From an uncultured Collinsella sp. (lineage in GTDB: Bacteria > Actinomycetota > Coriobacteriia > Coriobacteriales > Coriobacteriaceae): a DNA stretch of 64,000 nt. The first letter of the stretch is position 1; every line of letters starts with the position of its first letter. Below the pieces are notes generated by a model. It did no database searches. It was not told the origin of the DNA and saw nothing but the letters and a program-made list of their open reading frames with translations. A program made the translations under genes and the position numbers. Positions 1 to 7,844 of this stretch are shown piece by piece. The DNA is taken from positions 22,520-86,519 of the forward strand of contig UQIE01000009.1 in assembly GCA_900541065.1 (NCBI GenBank), in the 5' to 3' direction.

Positions 1-807
1 GGCATCGCCGCGCGCCAAAAACAGCAGCTGCTCCACGAGCTCTTGCATGTGCTCGCTTTCGGCCTTGAGGGACGCGATAGATTCTGCCAGCACGTCCGGG
101 TCGTCTTTGCCCCAGCGATCGAGCATGTTTACGTAGCCCTGAATCACCGCGATGGGCGTGCGCAGCTCGTGGCTCGCATCGTTGACAAAGCGCATTTGCT
201 GCAGTTTGGCCTCTTGCATCTGGCGCAGTAGGCGGTTGAGTGCAACCTCGATGCTTGCCAGGTCGGCGTCGCCGGTAGTGACGCTCGGCGAGTCGACGCT
301 TGCGCGCTCGATGGCCTGCTCCAATGTTTCCATCTTGCCGCCGGAGAGCTGCATACGGCCGAGCTCGTCCACGCGCAAGGCCAGGTCGTTGAGCGGTGCC
401 ATGGTGCGGCGCACGCGACGGGCGCCGCCGAGCATGTCGAGCACGCTGATGACCTGCCAACCCACAACGACAAGGTAGAGAGGCCATAGCGCGACGAGGT
501 CCTGCGCGAGGGGGAAAGTCTTGGTGGTACGCGCAAGCTCGACGGTATAGGTGAGCGTTGCCAGGTCCCAGCCGCGCGCAGGCGCCAGCGACATGCCGTG
601 AACGGCGACGCCGGGGATCCATCCTGCGGTAAACGCGCCGTCGGGCAGCATCTGGTTGTATCCATAGACGAGGATCGCCGCCGCAATCACCATCAGCAGC
701 AGATCGAGCCAGACGTAGCTCATCAAGCGGCGCCACATATAGCTCCAGTTGATGGCGCGGGCGATGGATGTGACGCGCTTGGCCTCGGCGTTACGCGCGG
801 CAGACAT
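1..807 (-). CDS. Sensor histidine kinase, C-terminus cut by window edge
   Basis: Membrane sensor kinase, presumed partner of the response regulator at 791-1576. The 269 visible codons read without a stop to base 1. Two membrane segments (about residues 31-50 and 104-125) flank a short extracytoplasmic loop of about 55 residues. A HAMP-like linker follows, then a HisKA domain with the H-box FVNDASHELRTPIA, phospho-acceptor His213. The ATPase domain lies beyond the window. The ATG at 807 overlaps the 3' end of the regulator gene by 17 bases, so the two are translationally coupled. The short sensor loop does not identify a ligand. Confidence 0.9.
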   Translation of the reverse strand, partial: MSAARNAEAKRVTSIARAINWSYMWRRLMSYVWLDLLLMVIAAAILVYGYNQMLPDGAFTAGWIPGVAVHGMSLAPARGWDLATLTYTVELARTTKTFPLAQDLVALWPLYLVVVGWQVISVLDMLGGARRVRRTMAPLNDLALRVDELGRMQLSGGKMETLEQAIERASVDSPSVTTGDADLASIEVALNRLLRQMQEAKLQQMRFVNDASHELRTPIAVIQGYVNMLDRWGKDDPDVLAESIASLKAESEHMQELVEQLLFLARGDA

Positions 808-1576
808 AGCCCACCCCACGCACGGTCTGGATGATGCGGGCGCCGCCGGCGTCCTCGATCTTGGCGCGCAGGTGCGCGATGTGCACGTCGACGTTGTTGG
901 TGTCGCCCACGTATTCGTAGCCCAGCGCCTCGTGCGCGATGCGCTCGCGCGTGAGCACGGTGCCGGCGTGCGCCATAAGCAGGGCGAGGACGTCGAACTC
1001 GCGGGCAGTGAGCGCGATGGGCGAGCCGCCGACCGTGACTTCGCGGCGGTCGGGATCGAGCGCGACCGAACTCACGGTGAGCGCGGCGGGGGAGGGCGAG
1101 GCGGAAACTTGGGTTGAGTCGCTGACCGGGGGCATCGCGGCGGCGCTCCCGTCCACGCTGCCCGCCATACCCGCCCCGGCACCGGCGCCACCAACGCCCG
1201 AAGCCGCCCGCACGGCCTCCGAGCGCTTCAGCGCCACGCGGATCCGTGCGAACAGCTCCTCAATTGCAAACGGCTTGGTCAGGTAATCGTCAGCGCCGGC
1301 ATCGAGCCCGGCAACCTTGTCCATCACGGCATCGCGCGCGGTGACCATAATCACCGGCACATCCTTGTGCTTGCGGACACGCCGCAGGACCTCCATACCG
1401 TTGAGCTGCGGCAGCAGCACATCGAGCAGAATCAGATCGTAGTCGCGCTCCAGTGCCAGGTCCACGGCGGTGCGGCCGTCGGCGGCGTGCTCCACCTGGT
1501 AGCCCTCGTGCTCCAGCTCGAGCGTTACAAAGCGGGCGATTTTCTCCTCGTCCTCTACGATCAGGATCCGTGCCAT
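791..1576 (-). CDS. OmpR/PhoB-family response regulator
   Basis: DNA-binding response regulator of a two-component system. The receiver domain (residues 1-118) carries the acidic pair E8/D9, phospho-acceptor Asp52 in LLDVLLP, and Lys101 in LTKPF. The C-terminal winged helix (about 170-261) has the family features LTAREFDVLALL and RGVGYVCRA. A Gly/Ala/Ser-rich linker of about 45 residues (roughly 122-168) separates the domains and is longer than usual, giving 261 aa against a typical 225-235. It precedes and overlaps the kinase gene, forming one operon on the minus strand. The regulon cannot be deduced. Confidence 0.93.
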   Translation of the reverse strand: MARILIVEDEEKIARFVTLELEHEGYQVEHAADGRTAVDLALERDYDLILLDVLLPQLNGMEVLRRVRKHKDVPVIMVTARDAVMDKVAGLDAGADDYLTKPFAIEELFARIRVALKRSEAVRAASGVGGAGAGAGMAGSVDGSAAAMPPVSDSTQVSASPSPAALTVSSVALDPDRREVTVGGSPIALTAREFDVLALLMAHAGTVLTRERIAHEALGYEYVGDTNNVDVHIAHLRAKIEDAGGARIIQTVRGVGYVCRA

Positions 1577-1594
1577 GCGTGCCCCCGTCTGCGA

Positions 1595-2137
1595 TTACTT
1601 GTCGTCGTTCAGATTTTGCTTGATGTCGTCCGCGGCGTCGGCGGCGTGATTCATAAGGTTGTTGATGCTGCCGGGCACGTCGCCGTCGCTGTCGATGCGG
1701 TAGCGCATGCCAAAGAACAGGCCAATCAGCATCAGCCATATCGTGGCGCCCCAGGCAAACAACGCGACGATGGGGATCAGGATGGGGATGTTGAGGATGA
1801 TCGCATCGCGGCGCGTGGCGATAAACTTGGTGTCCAGGCTCAGGCGGAAGAGCTTTTTGAGATACTCCCACACGCTGTCCATCTTCTTGGAGAAGTCGGT
1901 CTTTTCGCTCGACTTTTCGTAGGCTGCCTGCGCGGCGACCATCTCGGCCGAGGGCTCATCGACTGGCGCGGACTCGGTGGCGGCGTGCGCCGACGTGGTC
2001 TGGGTCTTGCCCTGCGACTCGAGCCAAATGATGGCGTCCAAAACGTTGCCGTCGGCGGCGTCGAGCGCGGCCTTGGCATCGGTGTAGCTCACGTTGCACT
2101 TGGTGCGGATGGTTTCAACTTTTTCGAGGTCGTCCAT
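1595..2137 (-). CDS. DUF4342 / UBA-like domain protein with membrane segment
   Basis: Protein of 180 aa. The N-terminal 45 residues (VETIRTKCNVSYTDAKAAL through LDAIIWLES) match the UBA-like three-helix fold of DUF4342 proteins, a fold also seen in EF-Ts and nascent-chain factors. A charged linker (about 45-100) follows, then one hydrophobic helix around residues 120-145 that should anchor it in the membrane. The start is supported by AAAGGAC upstream. It lies 18 bases before the response-regulator gene on the same strand and may be co-transcribed with it. The biochemical role is unknown. Confidence 0.75.
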   Translation of the reverse strand: MDDLEKVETIRTKCNVSYTDAKAALDAADGNVLDAIIWLESQGKTQTTSAHAATESAPVDEPSAEMVAAQAAYEKSSEKTDFSKKMDSVWEYLKKLFRLSLDTKFIATRRDAIILNIPILIPIVALFAWGATIWLMLIGLFFGMRYRIDSDGDVPGSINNLMNHAADAADDIKQNLNDDK

Positions 2138-2346
2138 GACCTGTCCTTTCGTTCGATGGGCGCGACGCCGGGCGATTTGCCCGGGCGCGAGCGTTGCGTT
2201 CGGCGGTCTGCGTTGCGCCGCCCCGCCCTTGGTCGAACTCTATAGTGCAGGTTATAGATTAAGCGATTCTTGAGCCAAGATTAATGTTGGATGAGTTTTT
2301 GGGTGGCAGTGGGGAAGGGAGAGGTGTCCTTCTGGGTAGCTAGCAG

Positions 2347-2528
2347 CGAGGTCTAATACTTTTCCGAGAAGTGAACGAGCTAAATCGGACCCCCGAAGCA
2401 TCGACACCTTAAGGGCATCGTTTCCTGCGGTTTCGATACTGGAATCCTGCGATCTTGCCGACGAAAAATGTGGATGCTTCAGGGGTCCTAAAACAGACGT
2501 TCACTTCGCGGAAAAGTATTAGACCTCG
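2347..2528. repeat. Long imperfect inverted repeat (about 60-nt arms)
   Basis: Left arm 2347-2407 and right arm about 2468-2528 are reverse complements with few mismatches. The outer 30 bases (from CGAGGTCTAATACTTTTCCG inward) and an inner block GGACCCC-GAAGCATC both match. The centre (about 2408-2467) is unrelated sequence. No transposase or convincing target duplication is visible. It is the main content of the 690-bp gene-free stretch 2138-2824. A minus-strand reading frame inside it (2409-2606) is probably not a gene. It could be a MITE-like element or a structured RNA. Confidence 0.7.
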
Positions 2529-2734
2529 ATAGCGGGGGATGGGGTACCGGTAGCAAAGTGGCGTCAGAGGATGGGATAAATAAGGCAAACAGATCACATG
2601 AATCAAAAATCACGTTGCGAAAGCATATTTTAACTGCGGAGGATATAGCGGACTAGCTTGCAATGTGACGTATTACCGCATCTCCGGCTGGATAAATTCA
2701 TTATGACAAGCTGCTTCTATCTAGATCGTTTATG

Positions 2735-2785
2735 AGATGGATTCTGACCCATCGCGATGCCGTTTCGATAGGTCGGAATCCATCT
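2735..2785. repeat. Inverted repeat 3' of the AIPR-like gene
   Basis: Arms of 15 nt (2735-2749 and 2771-2785, AGATGGATTC-GACC) with one mismatch and a 21-nt loop, ending 40 bases past the stop of the minus-strand gene at 2825-4234. It may serve as that gene's terminator, although the T-run on the minus strand is poor. Confidence 0.5.
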
Positions 2786-2824
2786 TGGATTAATGGCGGT
2801 CAACAGACTCTTCGGTGAAAGGTG

Positions 2825-4234
2825 CTAGCCCATAAGAACTGCAAGCTTCATCGAGTTTTCAACGGCGGTGTAGCTCATAGCGCCTTTGCCGACCTTTTGC
2901 GGATCGTAGTCAGATTGCTGGATGACGCCGCTGTACTGGGCAACGACGTTTTCAAATGCTGGGCTATCGAGGAACTCGTGCGGATCTGTTTTCCAACGTA
3001 CTTTCCCCTGATCATCCGTTTCCATCAAGGCGCGGAGGCCGCAGACTAGGGGGTAGATAAAGCCCTCGGGTACAGGGTTACCCGCCTCGTTTTTAAAGAA
3101 GGGGGTTCGGTATTCATCGCGACTGTTTTTAAGGCTCTTGACGGCGCCGATTTTTCCGTAGCTTCCGGTTTTGTTGTAGTACTTGGGGAAGCGCGAATAG
3201 ATTTCATCGTATAGACCGGGGAGGTCCGTAGCCACTTTGAGTGCGCTAAGAACTTGCGGATTCTTGAGTTCGCGGCGCGCTGAACCAGCGGCTTTGCTAA
3301 CTCGGTCATCTCTCATTAGTTGCAAAAACTTCTCCTGACATTTCTCCTTACCGCTGTATACCAAGGGAGGTTGCGGTGCCTCGATATCGCCAGCGGTGAC
3401 GTCGCTCGAAATGAGTGATAACGGGATCCAAGATAGCGCGACAAGCTTTCTGGATTCAATGGGCTTGCCATCGTTGGTTTTCCAGCTAATTTTGCCTGCA
3501 AATCCAGGGTACTTTTCGGCATAAAGAGTCTTAAAGGAATCGAAAAGGCCCTCCTGATTACCCTTGGTGCCTTGCGTGAGCTGGGCGTTATTGTTGCGAG
3601 CGTCGCAGATTTCCAAAAGTGAGGTGCGGAAGTTCTCAACGCAGAGCGCGTCGTTTGGGTCGGTTGGAACGAGCAATTCGACAGGAATCGAGAAGTCTAG
3701 AGTACTTATGCCTTTCTCTTTGAGGGCCGCTTTTTCTTCACGGAGAAGTGACAGATAGCCTTCAATATCGGCTCGACGGTTCATCCATGTTTGCTTGAAT
3801 GAATCCCAGATTGAGACTTCGTTCTTTCTTGGGGGACGATTGCCAAGTGCAAGCTCTGCTTCACTGAGAATGTAACTGCCGATAGCGAGGGTATTATGGC
3901 CACCATCGAGAATTCCCTCAACCTCATCATTGGGGGTAAAGCTCAAACGATAGCGACCGCGCTCAAGGGGTTCATAGTTCGAAGACGCGAGCAAAATTCC
4001 CTTTGACTTAAAAGGAAATAGCTTTTGTTCAGGGGATAGTTCGTCCGCACGGATGGAAGCCTGAATGGCATCGGTAACGGATCCCAAGCGAGAGTTGCGA
4101 GGGTTGGCATCGAGGTCGAGCGTATCAATTATTTTGATAAGAGATTTGGGGGACATCAAGCCGACGACCTTTTTTATATCCCCAAGCTTTTGCACGTAGC
4201 TGTCGGTAAATCGAACAATAATGTCGGTGCTCAT
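2825..4234 (-). CDS. AIPR-like abortive-infection family protein (putative phage defence)
   Basis: Protein of 469 aa that I relate tentatively to AIPR (abortive infection phage resistance) proteins. Visible features are GILDGGHNTLAIGSYIL near residues 107-122, which resembles the conserved DGGH/NGQQ loop of that family, and FRTSLLEICDARNNNAQL followed by a QEGLFDSFK block at about 203-233. There is no signal peptide, membrane segment or nuclease motif that I can name. Codon use and base composition are visibly less GC-rich than the neighbours, which suggests horizontal acquisition. It stands alone on the minus strand, flanked by inverted repeats, with a terminator-like hairpin in its leader. 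An AAAGGG site precedes the ATG. Family assignment is from motif memory only. Confidence 0.55.
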   Translation of the reverse strand: MSTDIIVRFTDSYVQKLGDIKKVVGLMSPKSLIKIIDTLDLDANPRNSRLGSVTDAIQASIRADELSPEQKLFPFKSKGILLASSNYEPLERGRYRLSFTPNDEVEGILDGGHNTLAIGSYILSEAELALGNRPPRKNEVSIWDSFKQTWMNRRADIEGYLSLLREEKAALKEKGISTLDFSIPVELLVPTDPNDALCVENFRTSLLEICDARNNNAQLTQGTKGNQEGLFDSFKTLYAEKYPGFAGKISWKTNDGKPIESRKLVALSWIPLSLISSDVTAGDIEAPQPPLVYSGKEKCQEKFLQLMRDDRVSKAAGSARRELKNPQVLSALKVATDLPGLYDEIYSRFPKYYNKTGSYGKIGAVKSLKNSRDEYRTPFFKNEAGNPVPEGFIYPLVCGLRALMETDDQGKVRWKTDPHEFLDSPAFENVVAQYSGVIQQSDYDPQKVGKGAMSYTAVENSMKLAVLMG

Positions 4235-4317
4235 AGCGAAACCCTTTCGTCTAAAGTAGTCAAAACAACAGGCCTGCGCTCTTGGAGTGCCGGAGATTGA
4301 AAGGGAGCGTCGCTAAT

Positions 4318-4338
4318 AAAAAAGCTGGTCTCCCAGCT
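4318..4338 (-). terminator. Intrinsic terminator in the AIPR-like gene leader
   Basis: Read on the minus strand: AGCTGG-GAGA-CCAGCT followed by six T. It lies 80 bases upstream of the AIPR-like start codon, in the same direction. It therefore either ends a short minus-strand transcript or attenuates the downstream gene. A second hairpin (CCATAACG/CGTTATGG, 4350-4374) lies just before it. Confidence 0.6.
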
Positions 4339-4342
4339 CTAG

Positions 4343-4498
4343 ACGAAAGCCATAACGGTGATCGGGCGTTATGGTGTTGTACCTAGAGACATCCGTCTCA
4401 TCCTCCAGCCCCTATCCAGGAAGCTTGATCGAAGGACCTCACTGACCGAGGAAGAGATCAAGATCTTCGCGGAAATAAATCGGACTGCTTTTTTGTGA
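4343..4498 (+). pseudogene. Possible C-terminal gene remnant (about 51 codons)
   Basis: Between a stop at 4340-4342 and TGA at 4496-4498 the plus frame encodes a protein-like stretch containing RYGVVPRDIRLILQPLS, LDRRTSLTEEEIKIF and AEINRTAFL. It has no credible start or ribosome-binding site and reads like the tail of a deleted gene. I do not recognise the parent family. Apart from this and the hairpins, the 385-bp gap 4235-4620 holds only the promoter region of the next gene. Confidence 0.3.
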
Positions 4499-4620
4499 AC
4501 GGTGGGTAAGTGACGGCGATCGGTATTTGTGTCCGCACGACATGTGACACTTACCCTACCGCCCTGCTCTGCCACGGCGGCATGCATCTGAACAACGACC
4601 CTCTAAGGAGTTCGATATCG

Positions 4621-4860
4621 ATGAGTGATAACACCAAGCATCTCGCAAAGAAGTGCGTCAAGGACGCGGGACCGTGCCTCGCGCTGTGCGCGGCCGGCGC
4701 AGCGGTTGCACTGCTGGCTGTTCTGGGGCCGTTCGACGTACTCCGAAGTGCCAGCTCTCTGCACGTTTGCATGGCCCTTGCCGGTGCCATGATGACCGGC
4801 GGCGTGCTCGATCTGATTTTTTGGGTGTTTGACCCGTTTGGATGGAAGAATGAAGGGTAA
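4621..4860 (+). CDS. Small two-helix membrane protein, hypothetical
   Basis: A 79-aa protein starting MSDNTKHLAKKCV. It has two hydrophobic segments, about residues 16-37 and 48-69, a Pro-Phe turn between them and a short charged C-terminus (GWKNEG). AAGGAG at 4605-4610 is spaced 10 bases before ATG 4621; a longer frame from 4510 lacks such a site. The next gene begins 40 bases downstream. No family recognised. Confidence 0.65.
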   Translation: MSDNTKHLAKKCVKDAGPCLALCAAGAAVALLAVLGPFDVLRSASSLHVCMALAGAMMTGGVLDLIFWVFDPFGWKNEG

Positions 4861-4900
4861 GCCCTAAGGGATGGATACCCCGCAGCAACAGGAGCACCCC

Positions 4901-5539
4901 GTGATCTGGTTTACCAGCGATACTCATTTTGGACACGAGAACATGCTACGGCTTAGCGATAGGCCTTGGTCGACTGTTGCGCAGATGAACGACGCCATGG
5001 TCGCTAACATTAACAGCAAGGTTGCTGCGGATGACGAGCTCTACATCTTGGGTGACTTTAGCTTTAAGATGACGGTCCAAGATGCCTACGAGCTGCGCAA
5101 AAGCATTGCATGTAAGCGCGTCCACCTACTGCCCGGCAACCACGACAAAGACTGGACGCAGTCTGCGGTAGCGGATGCTTTTATCGTCGAGCCGCCCATT
5201 TGCGTGCTCAAGATCAACCGCCAAAAAATCGTGTTGAGTCACTATCCCATGGTCGACTGGCAGGGCATGTCGCACGGCAGTTGGCATCTGCACGGACATA
5301 TCCACAGCTGCGGCGGCGCGTACAACAAGTTCAACCTCAGGCAGGGGCTGCTGCGCTATGACGTGGGCGTGGACGCTAACAGCTACGCCCCGGTAAGTCT
5401 GGATGAGCTCAGGTCGTGGTTTGCGCAGGTAGACGAGCCGGTGCGGTGCGTTAAATGGCCGTGGTGGGTCAACGCCACGGGTGACGAGCAGATCGAGCAC
5501 GATCTCGAAACCCATAAGAGGGAAGTGGTGATCCGATGA
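4901..5539 (+). CDS. Metallophosphoesterase (calcineurin-like)
   Basis: Cytoplasmic metal-dependent phosphoesterase of about 212 aa. All family motifs are present: FTSDTHFGHENML at the N-terminus (D-x-H), GDF, LLPGNHDKDW (GNHD), SHYP and the closing WHLHGHIHS (GHxH). These residues bind the two catalytic metals. The start is probably GTG 4901, with AGGAG six bases upstream. The in-frame ATG at 4871 abuts its only purine tract and would add ten residues not expected in this family. The stop overlaps the start of a second phosphoesterase by four bases, so they form a pair. Substrate unknown. Confidence 0.85.
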   Translation: MIWFTSDTHFGHENMLRLSDRPWSTVAQMNDAMVANINSKVAADDELYILGDFSFKMTVQDAYELRKSIACKRVHLLPGNHDKDWTQSAVADAFIVEPPICVLKINRQKIVLSHYPMVDWQGMSHGSWHLHGHIHSCGGAYNKFNLRQGLLRYDVGVDANSYAPVSLDELRSWFAQVDEPVRCVKWPWWVNATGDEQIEHDLETHKREVVIR

Positions 5540-6261
5540 CGGTCTATGTGACGGGCGATATTCACGGTGGGGTCGACATGCAAAAGCTGCGCGACTGGGA
5601 TCTTGGGGATAGTCTGACGAGCGATGACTATTTGATTGTCGCGGGCGACTTTGGCTTTCCGTGGGATTTTTCTGCCGAGGAATGCGCCGATATCGCCTGG
5701 CTGGAATCGCGCCCCTATACCGTGCTGTTTGTCGACGGCAACCACGAGCGTTTCGATCACTGGGCAGAGCGTCCCATGGAGCTGTGGCACGGTGGGCTGA
5801 CGCAGCGTCTGTCGGATACCTCTCCCATACGGCGCCTGACGCGTGGCGAGGTTTTTGAGCTCGATGGCTCAACGATTCTTACCATGGGCGGCGCCACGAG
5901 CGTGGACAAGGAATACCGCATTCCCTATTCCAGCTGGTGGCCGCAGGAGCTGCCGGATGAGCGCAGCTTTGAGGAGGCGCGGACAAAGCTCGACAGTGTG
6001 GGCTGGAAGGTTGACTACGTGGTCACCCACACCTGCTCTACGCGCATGCTTTCGCCCACGCTCTATCCTGCGCCCGGCTGGAATTGCCCCGCCGTCGACC
6101 GACTTACGGCGTTTTTCGATGAGCTGGAAGACCGCTTGGACTACAAGCACTGGTACTACGGGCATTTTCATCGGGATGCCAACCCGGCCGAGCGCCATAC
6201 CGTGCTCTATGACTGCATCGTTCGCCTGGGCGACGAACTCCAGCCCTGGGATGTTGCGTAG
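5536..6261 (+). CDS. Metallophosphoesterase
   Basis: Second calcineurin-like phosphoesterase of 241 aa, translationally coupled to the preceding one (ATGA overlap at 5536). Motifs: VTGDIHGG (D-x-H), VAGDFGFPWDF (GD), VDGNHERFD (GNHE), VVTHTCS (H) and YYGHFHRD (GHxH). The arrangement resembles small stand-alone phosphoesterases acting on phosphodiesters or dinucleotides, but substrate cannot be read from sequence. It converges on gluQ, with only 15 bases between the two stop codons. Confidence 0.88.
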   Translation: MTVYVTGDIHGGVDMQKLRDWDLGDSLTSDDYLIVAGDFGFPWDFSAEECADIAWLESRPYTVLFVDGNHERFDHWAERPMELWHGGLTQRLSDTSPIRRLTRGEVFELDGSTILTMGGATSVDKEYRIPYSSWWPQELPDERSFEEARTKLDSVGWKVDYVVTHTCSTRMLSPTLYPAPGWNCPAVDRLTAFFDELEDRLDYKHWYYGHFHRDANPAERHTVLYDCIVRLGDELQPWDVA

Positions 6262-6276
6262 GGGTGGGGTGGCTGG

Positions 6277-7287
6277 CTACTCGGCCGTTACAGTGATATT
6301 TTCCCGGTGTGCGCGGATGGCGTCCCAGCTAAAGTGCTCGACCAGCTGCTCGGCAGAGCGCGGTGTGGTGTCCGGCGCGATGCCCGTTTGCCCGGCGAGC
6401 CAGCCCAGCAGTGCCTCGGGTGTGCCAAAGCGGGCACGGAGCTCGCCCAGGTCCAGATCGCGGTCGCGCTTGGAAAGGCGGCGGCCATCCGGCGACATGA
6501 GCAGCGGAATGTGCGCGTAGTGCGGCATGGGAAGTCCCAGCAGGTGCTGCAGATAGATCTGGCGCGGCGTGGAGCCCAGCAGGTCGCATCCGCGTACGAC
6601 TTCGGTGACGCCCATGGCGGCGTCGTCGACCACCACGGCTAGCTGGTAGGCAAAAACGCCGTCGCTGCGGCGCACCAAAAAGTCGCCGCACTCGGTGGCG
6701 AGTGCTTCGCATTGGGCACCATACGTGCGGTCCACGAATTCGACCACATCGTCTGCGAGGTCGTCGACGGTGGGCACGCGCAGGCGCGTGGCTGGGGCGC
6801 GCAGGGCACTGCGGCGGGCAACCTCCTCGGCAGAAAGGCCTCGGCAGGCGCCGCGGTAGATGGGCGTGCCGTCGCTGGCGTGCGGCGCGCTTGCGGCGTG
6901 GAGCTCGGCGCGCGTGCAAAAGCAGGGGTAGGTGAGGCCGGCGTCTTGCAGCTGGCGCAAGGCGCTCTCGTACAGGTCAAGACGATTGTGCTGGTAGTAG
7001 GGGCCTTCGTCCCACTCAAGCCCCAGCCAGGTCAGATCGTCAATCAGTTGAGTGGCAAGTTCCGGGCGCTTGCAGCGATCGTCCAGGTCCTCGATGCGCA
7101 GCACGATGTTGCCGCCCTGGCTGCGGGCCGAAAGCCACGCGCACAGGCAGCTGAACACGTTGCCCAGGTGCATGCGGCCCGAGGGCGACGGGGCAAAACG
7201 GCCCACGACAGGTGCGGGAACGGAGGCAGGCTGCGTCGTTGGCACGTCCGCGGCGGGCGTTGCTATGTTGCGTGTTTTGATATCCAT
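6277..7287 (-). CDS. gluQ: Glutamyl-Q tRNA(Asp) synthetase
   Basis: Class I synthetase-like enzyme that activates glutamate and transfers it to queuosine in tRNA-Asp. It lacks the anticodon-binding half of GluRS, consistent with 336 aa. Visible: VVGRFAPSPSGRMHLGN (HIGH-type motif), LRIEDLDDR, zinc-site segment CFCTRAELHAA followed by YRGACRG, and RRLSKRD (KMSKS-type). I place the start at ATG 7287, about 25 codons before the conserved core. The open frame continues upstream to 7716, but that sequence has no family similarity. There is no Shine-Dalgarno site, but a -10 element sits 7 bases upstream, so the message may be leaderless. Confidence 0.9.
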   Translation of the reverse strand: MDIKTRNIATPAADVPTTQPASVPAPVVGRFAPSPSGRMHLGNVFSCLCAWLSARSQGGNIVLRIEDLDDRCKRPELATQLIDDLTWLGLEWDEGPYYQHNRLDLYESALRQLQDAGLTYPCFCTRAELHAASAPHASDGTPIYRGACRGLSAEEVARRSALRAPATRLRVPTVDDLADDVVEFVDRTYGAQCEALATECGDFLVRRSDGVFAYQLAVVVDDAAMGVTEVVRGCDLLGSTPRQIYLQHLLGLPMPHYAHIPLLMSPDGRRLSKRDRDLDLGELRARFGTPEALLGWLAGQTGIAPDTTPRSAEQLVEHFSWDAIRAHRENITVTAE

Positions 7288-7844
7288 GCGGACGAGTATA
7301 GCGCGGTGCTTGGCAGGGAAGGCGTTTCCGTGGCTCGCAAGTTGGCGGCGCTGCGCATTGTGCACGGTGGGTCTGCGGTCCAACGTCTCGATCGCCGTAC
7401 GCCGACTCGGCCTTATACACGGCAGAAACCCCGGCAGCTCTTCGCAACTGCCGGGGTTTCCGCGGAAAAGGGGGACATGATCCACGAGCGAACGGGAAAG
7501 GGGCAACCGTTTTCGCTCAACTGCTTTATGCCCTTTACTCGCGGGCTCAATCAGCGCGCGCCGCAGCAACACAAAGCCGCTACACCTGTGACGGAGCTGT
7601 GAAGTGGTATCTATTGCTGACGCGGGACTCGGCCAAAGAGCGTCCCAAACGACAATTTTGTTGCTGCCTGTCGGTTCAGCCCAATGATCCGTTTTCCTCC
7701 GTCCCCAATAGATCATTTTCCAAGTGTCGGGGTGCGGGCGTGACTTTCATCCCGTTTGGCACTCCGGTCGCCTAGATGTTCGTCATGCGTACCCGCAAAC
7801 GTGGGACAATGGCGCTGTTGGTTTTACAGACAAAGGATGTGCCT
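7288..7844. other. Gene-free spacer between gluQ and the DUF2207 gene
   Basis: A 557-bp divergent intergenic region. It contains a strong 13-bp hairpin (GAAACCCCGGCAG/CTGCCGGGGTTTC, 7425-7437 with 7448-7460, 10-nt loop, no T-run). It also contains an imperfect AATGATC/GATCATT palindrome at 7683-7717 that encloses a GTCCCC motif of the kind repeated elsewhere in the window. I see no supported gene; the open frames here are compositional. Confidence 0.5.
7295..7300 (-). promoter_or_regulatory. -10 element of gluQ, implying leaderless mRNA
   Basis: TATACT on the minus strand ends 7 bases before the gluQ ATG (7287). A transcript starting at the usual distance would begin at or within a base or two of the start codon. 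No convincing -35 box and no ribosome-binding site are seen. Confidence 0.45.

Noticed and set aside
2409..2606. 65-codon minus-strand frame inside the 2.35-2.53 kb inverted repeat
   Set aside because: Most of it is repeat sequence, there is no convincing ribosome-binding site, and the translation has no protein-like pattern.
7290..7716. N-terminal extension of gluQ by about 140 codons
   Set aside because: No family similarity, and it crosses a strong hairpin. The canonical N-terminus begins just after ATG 7287.
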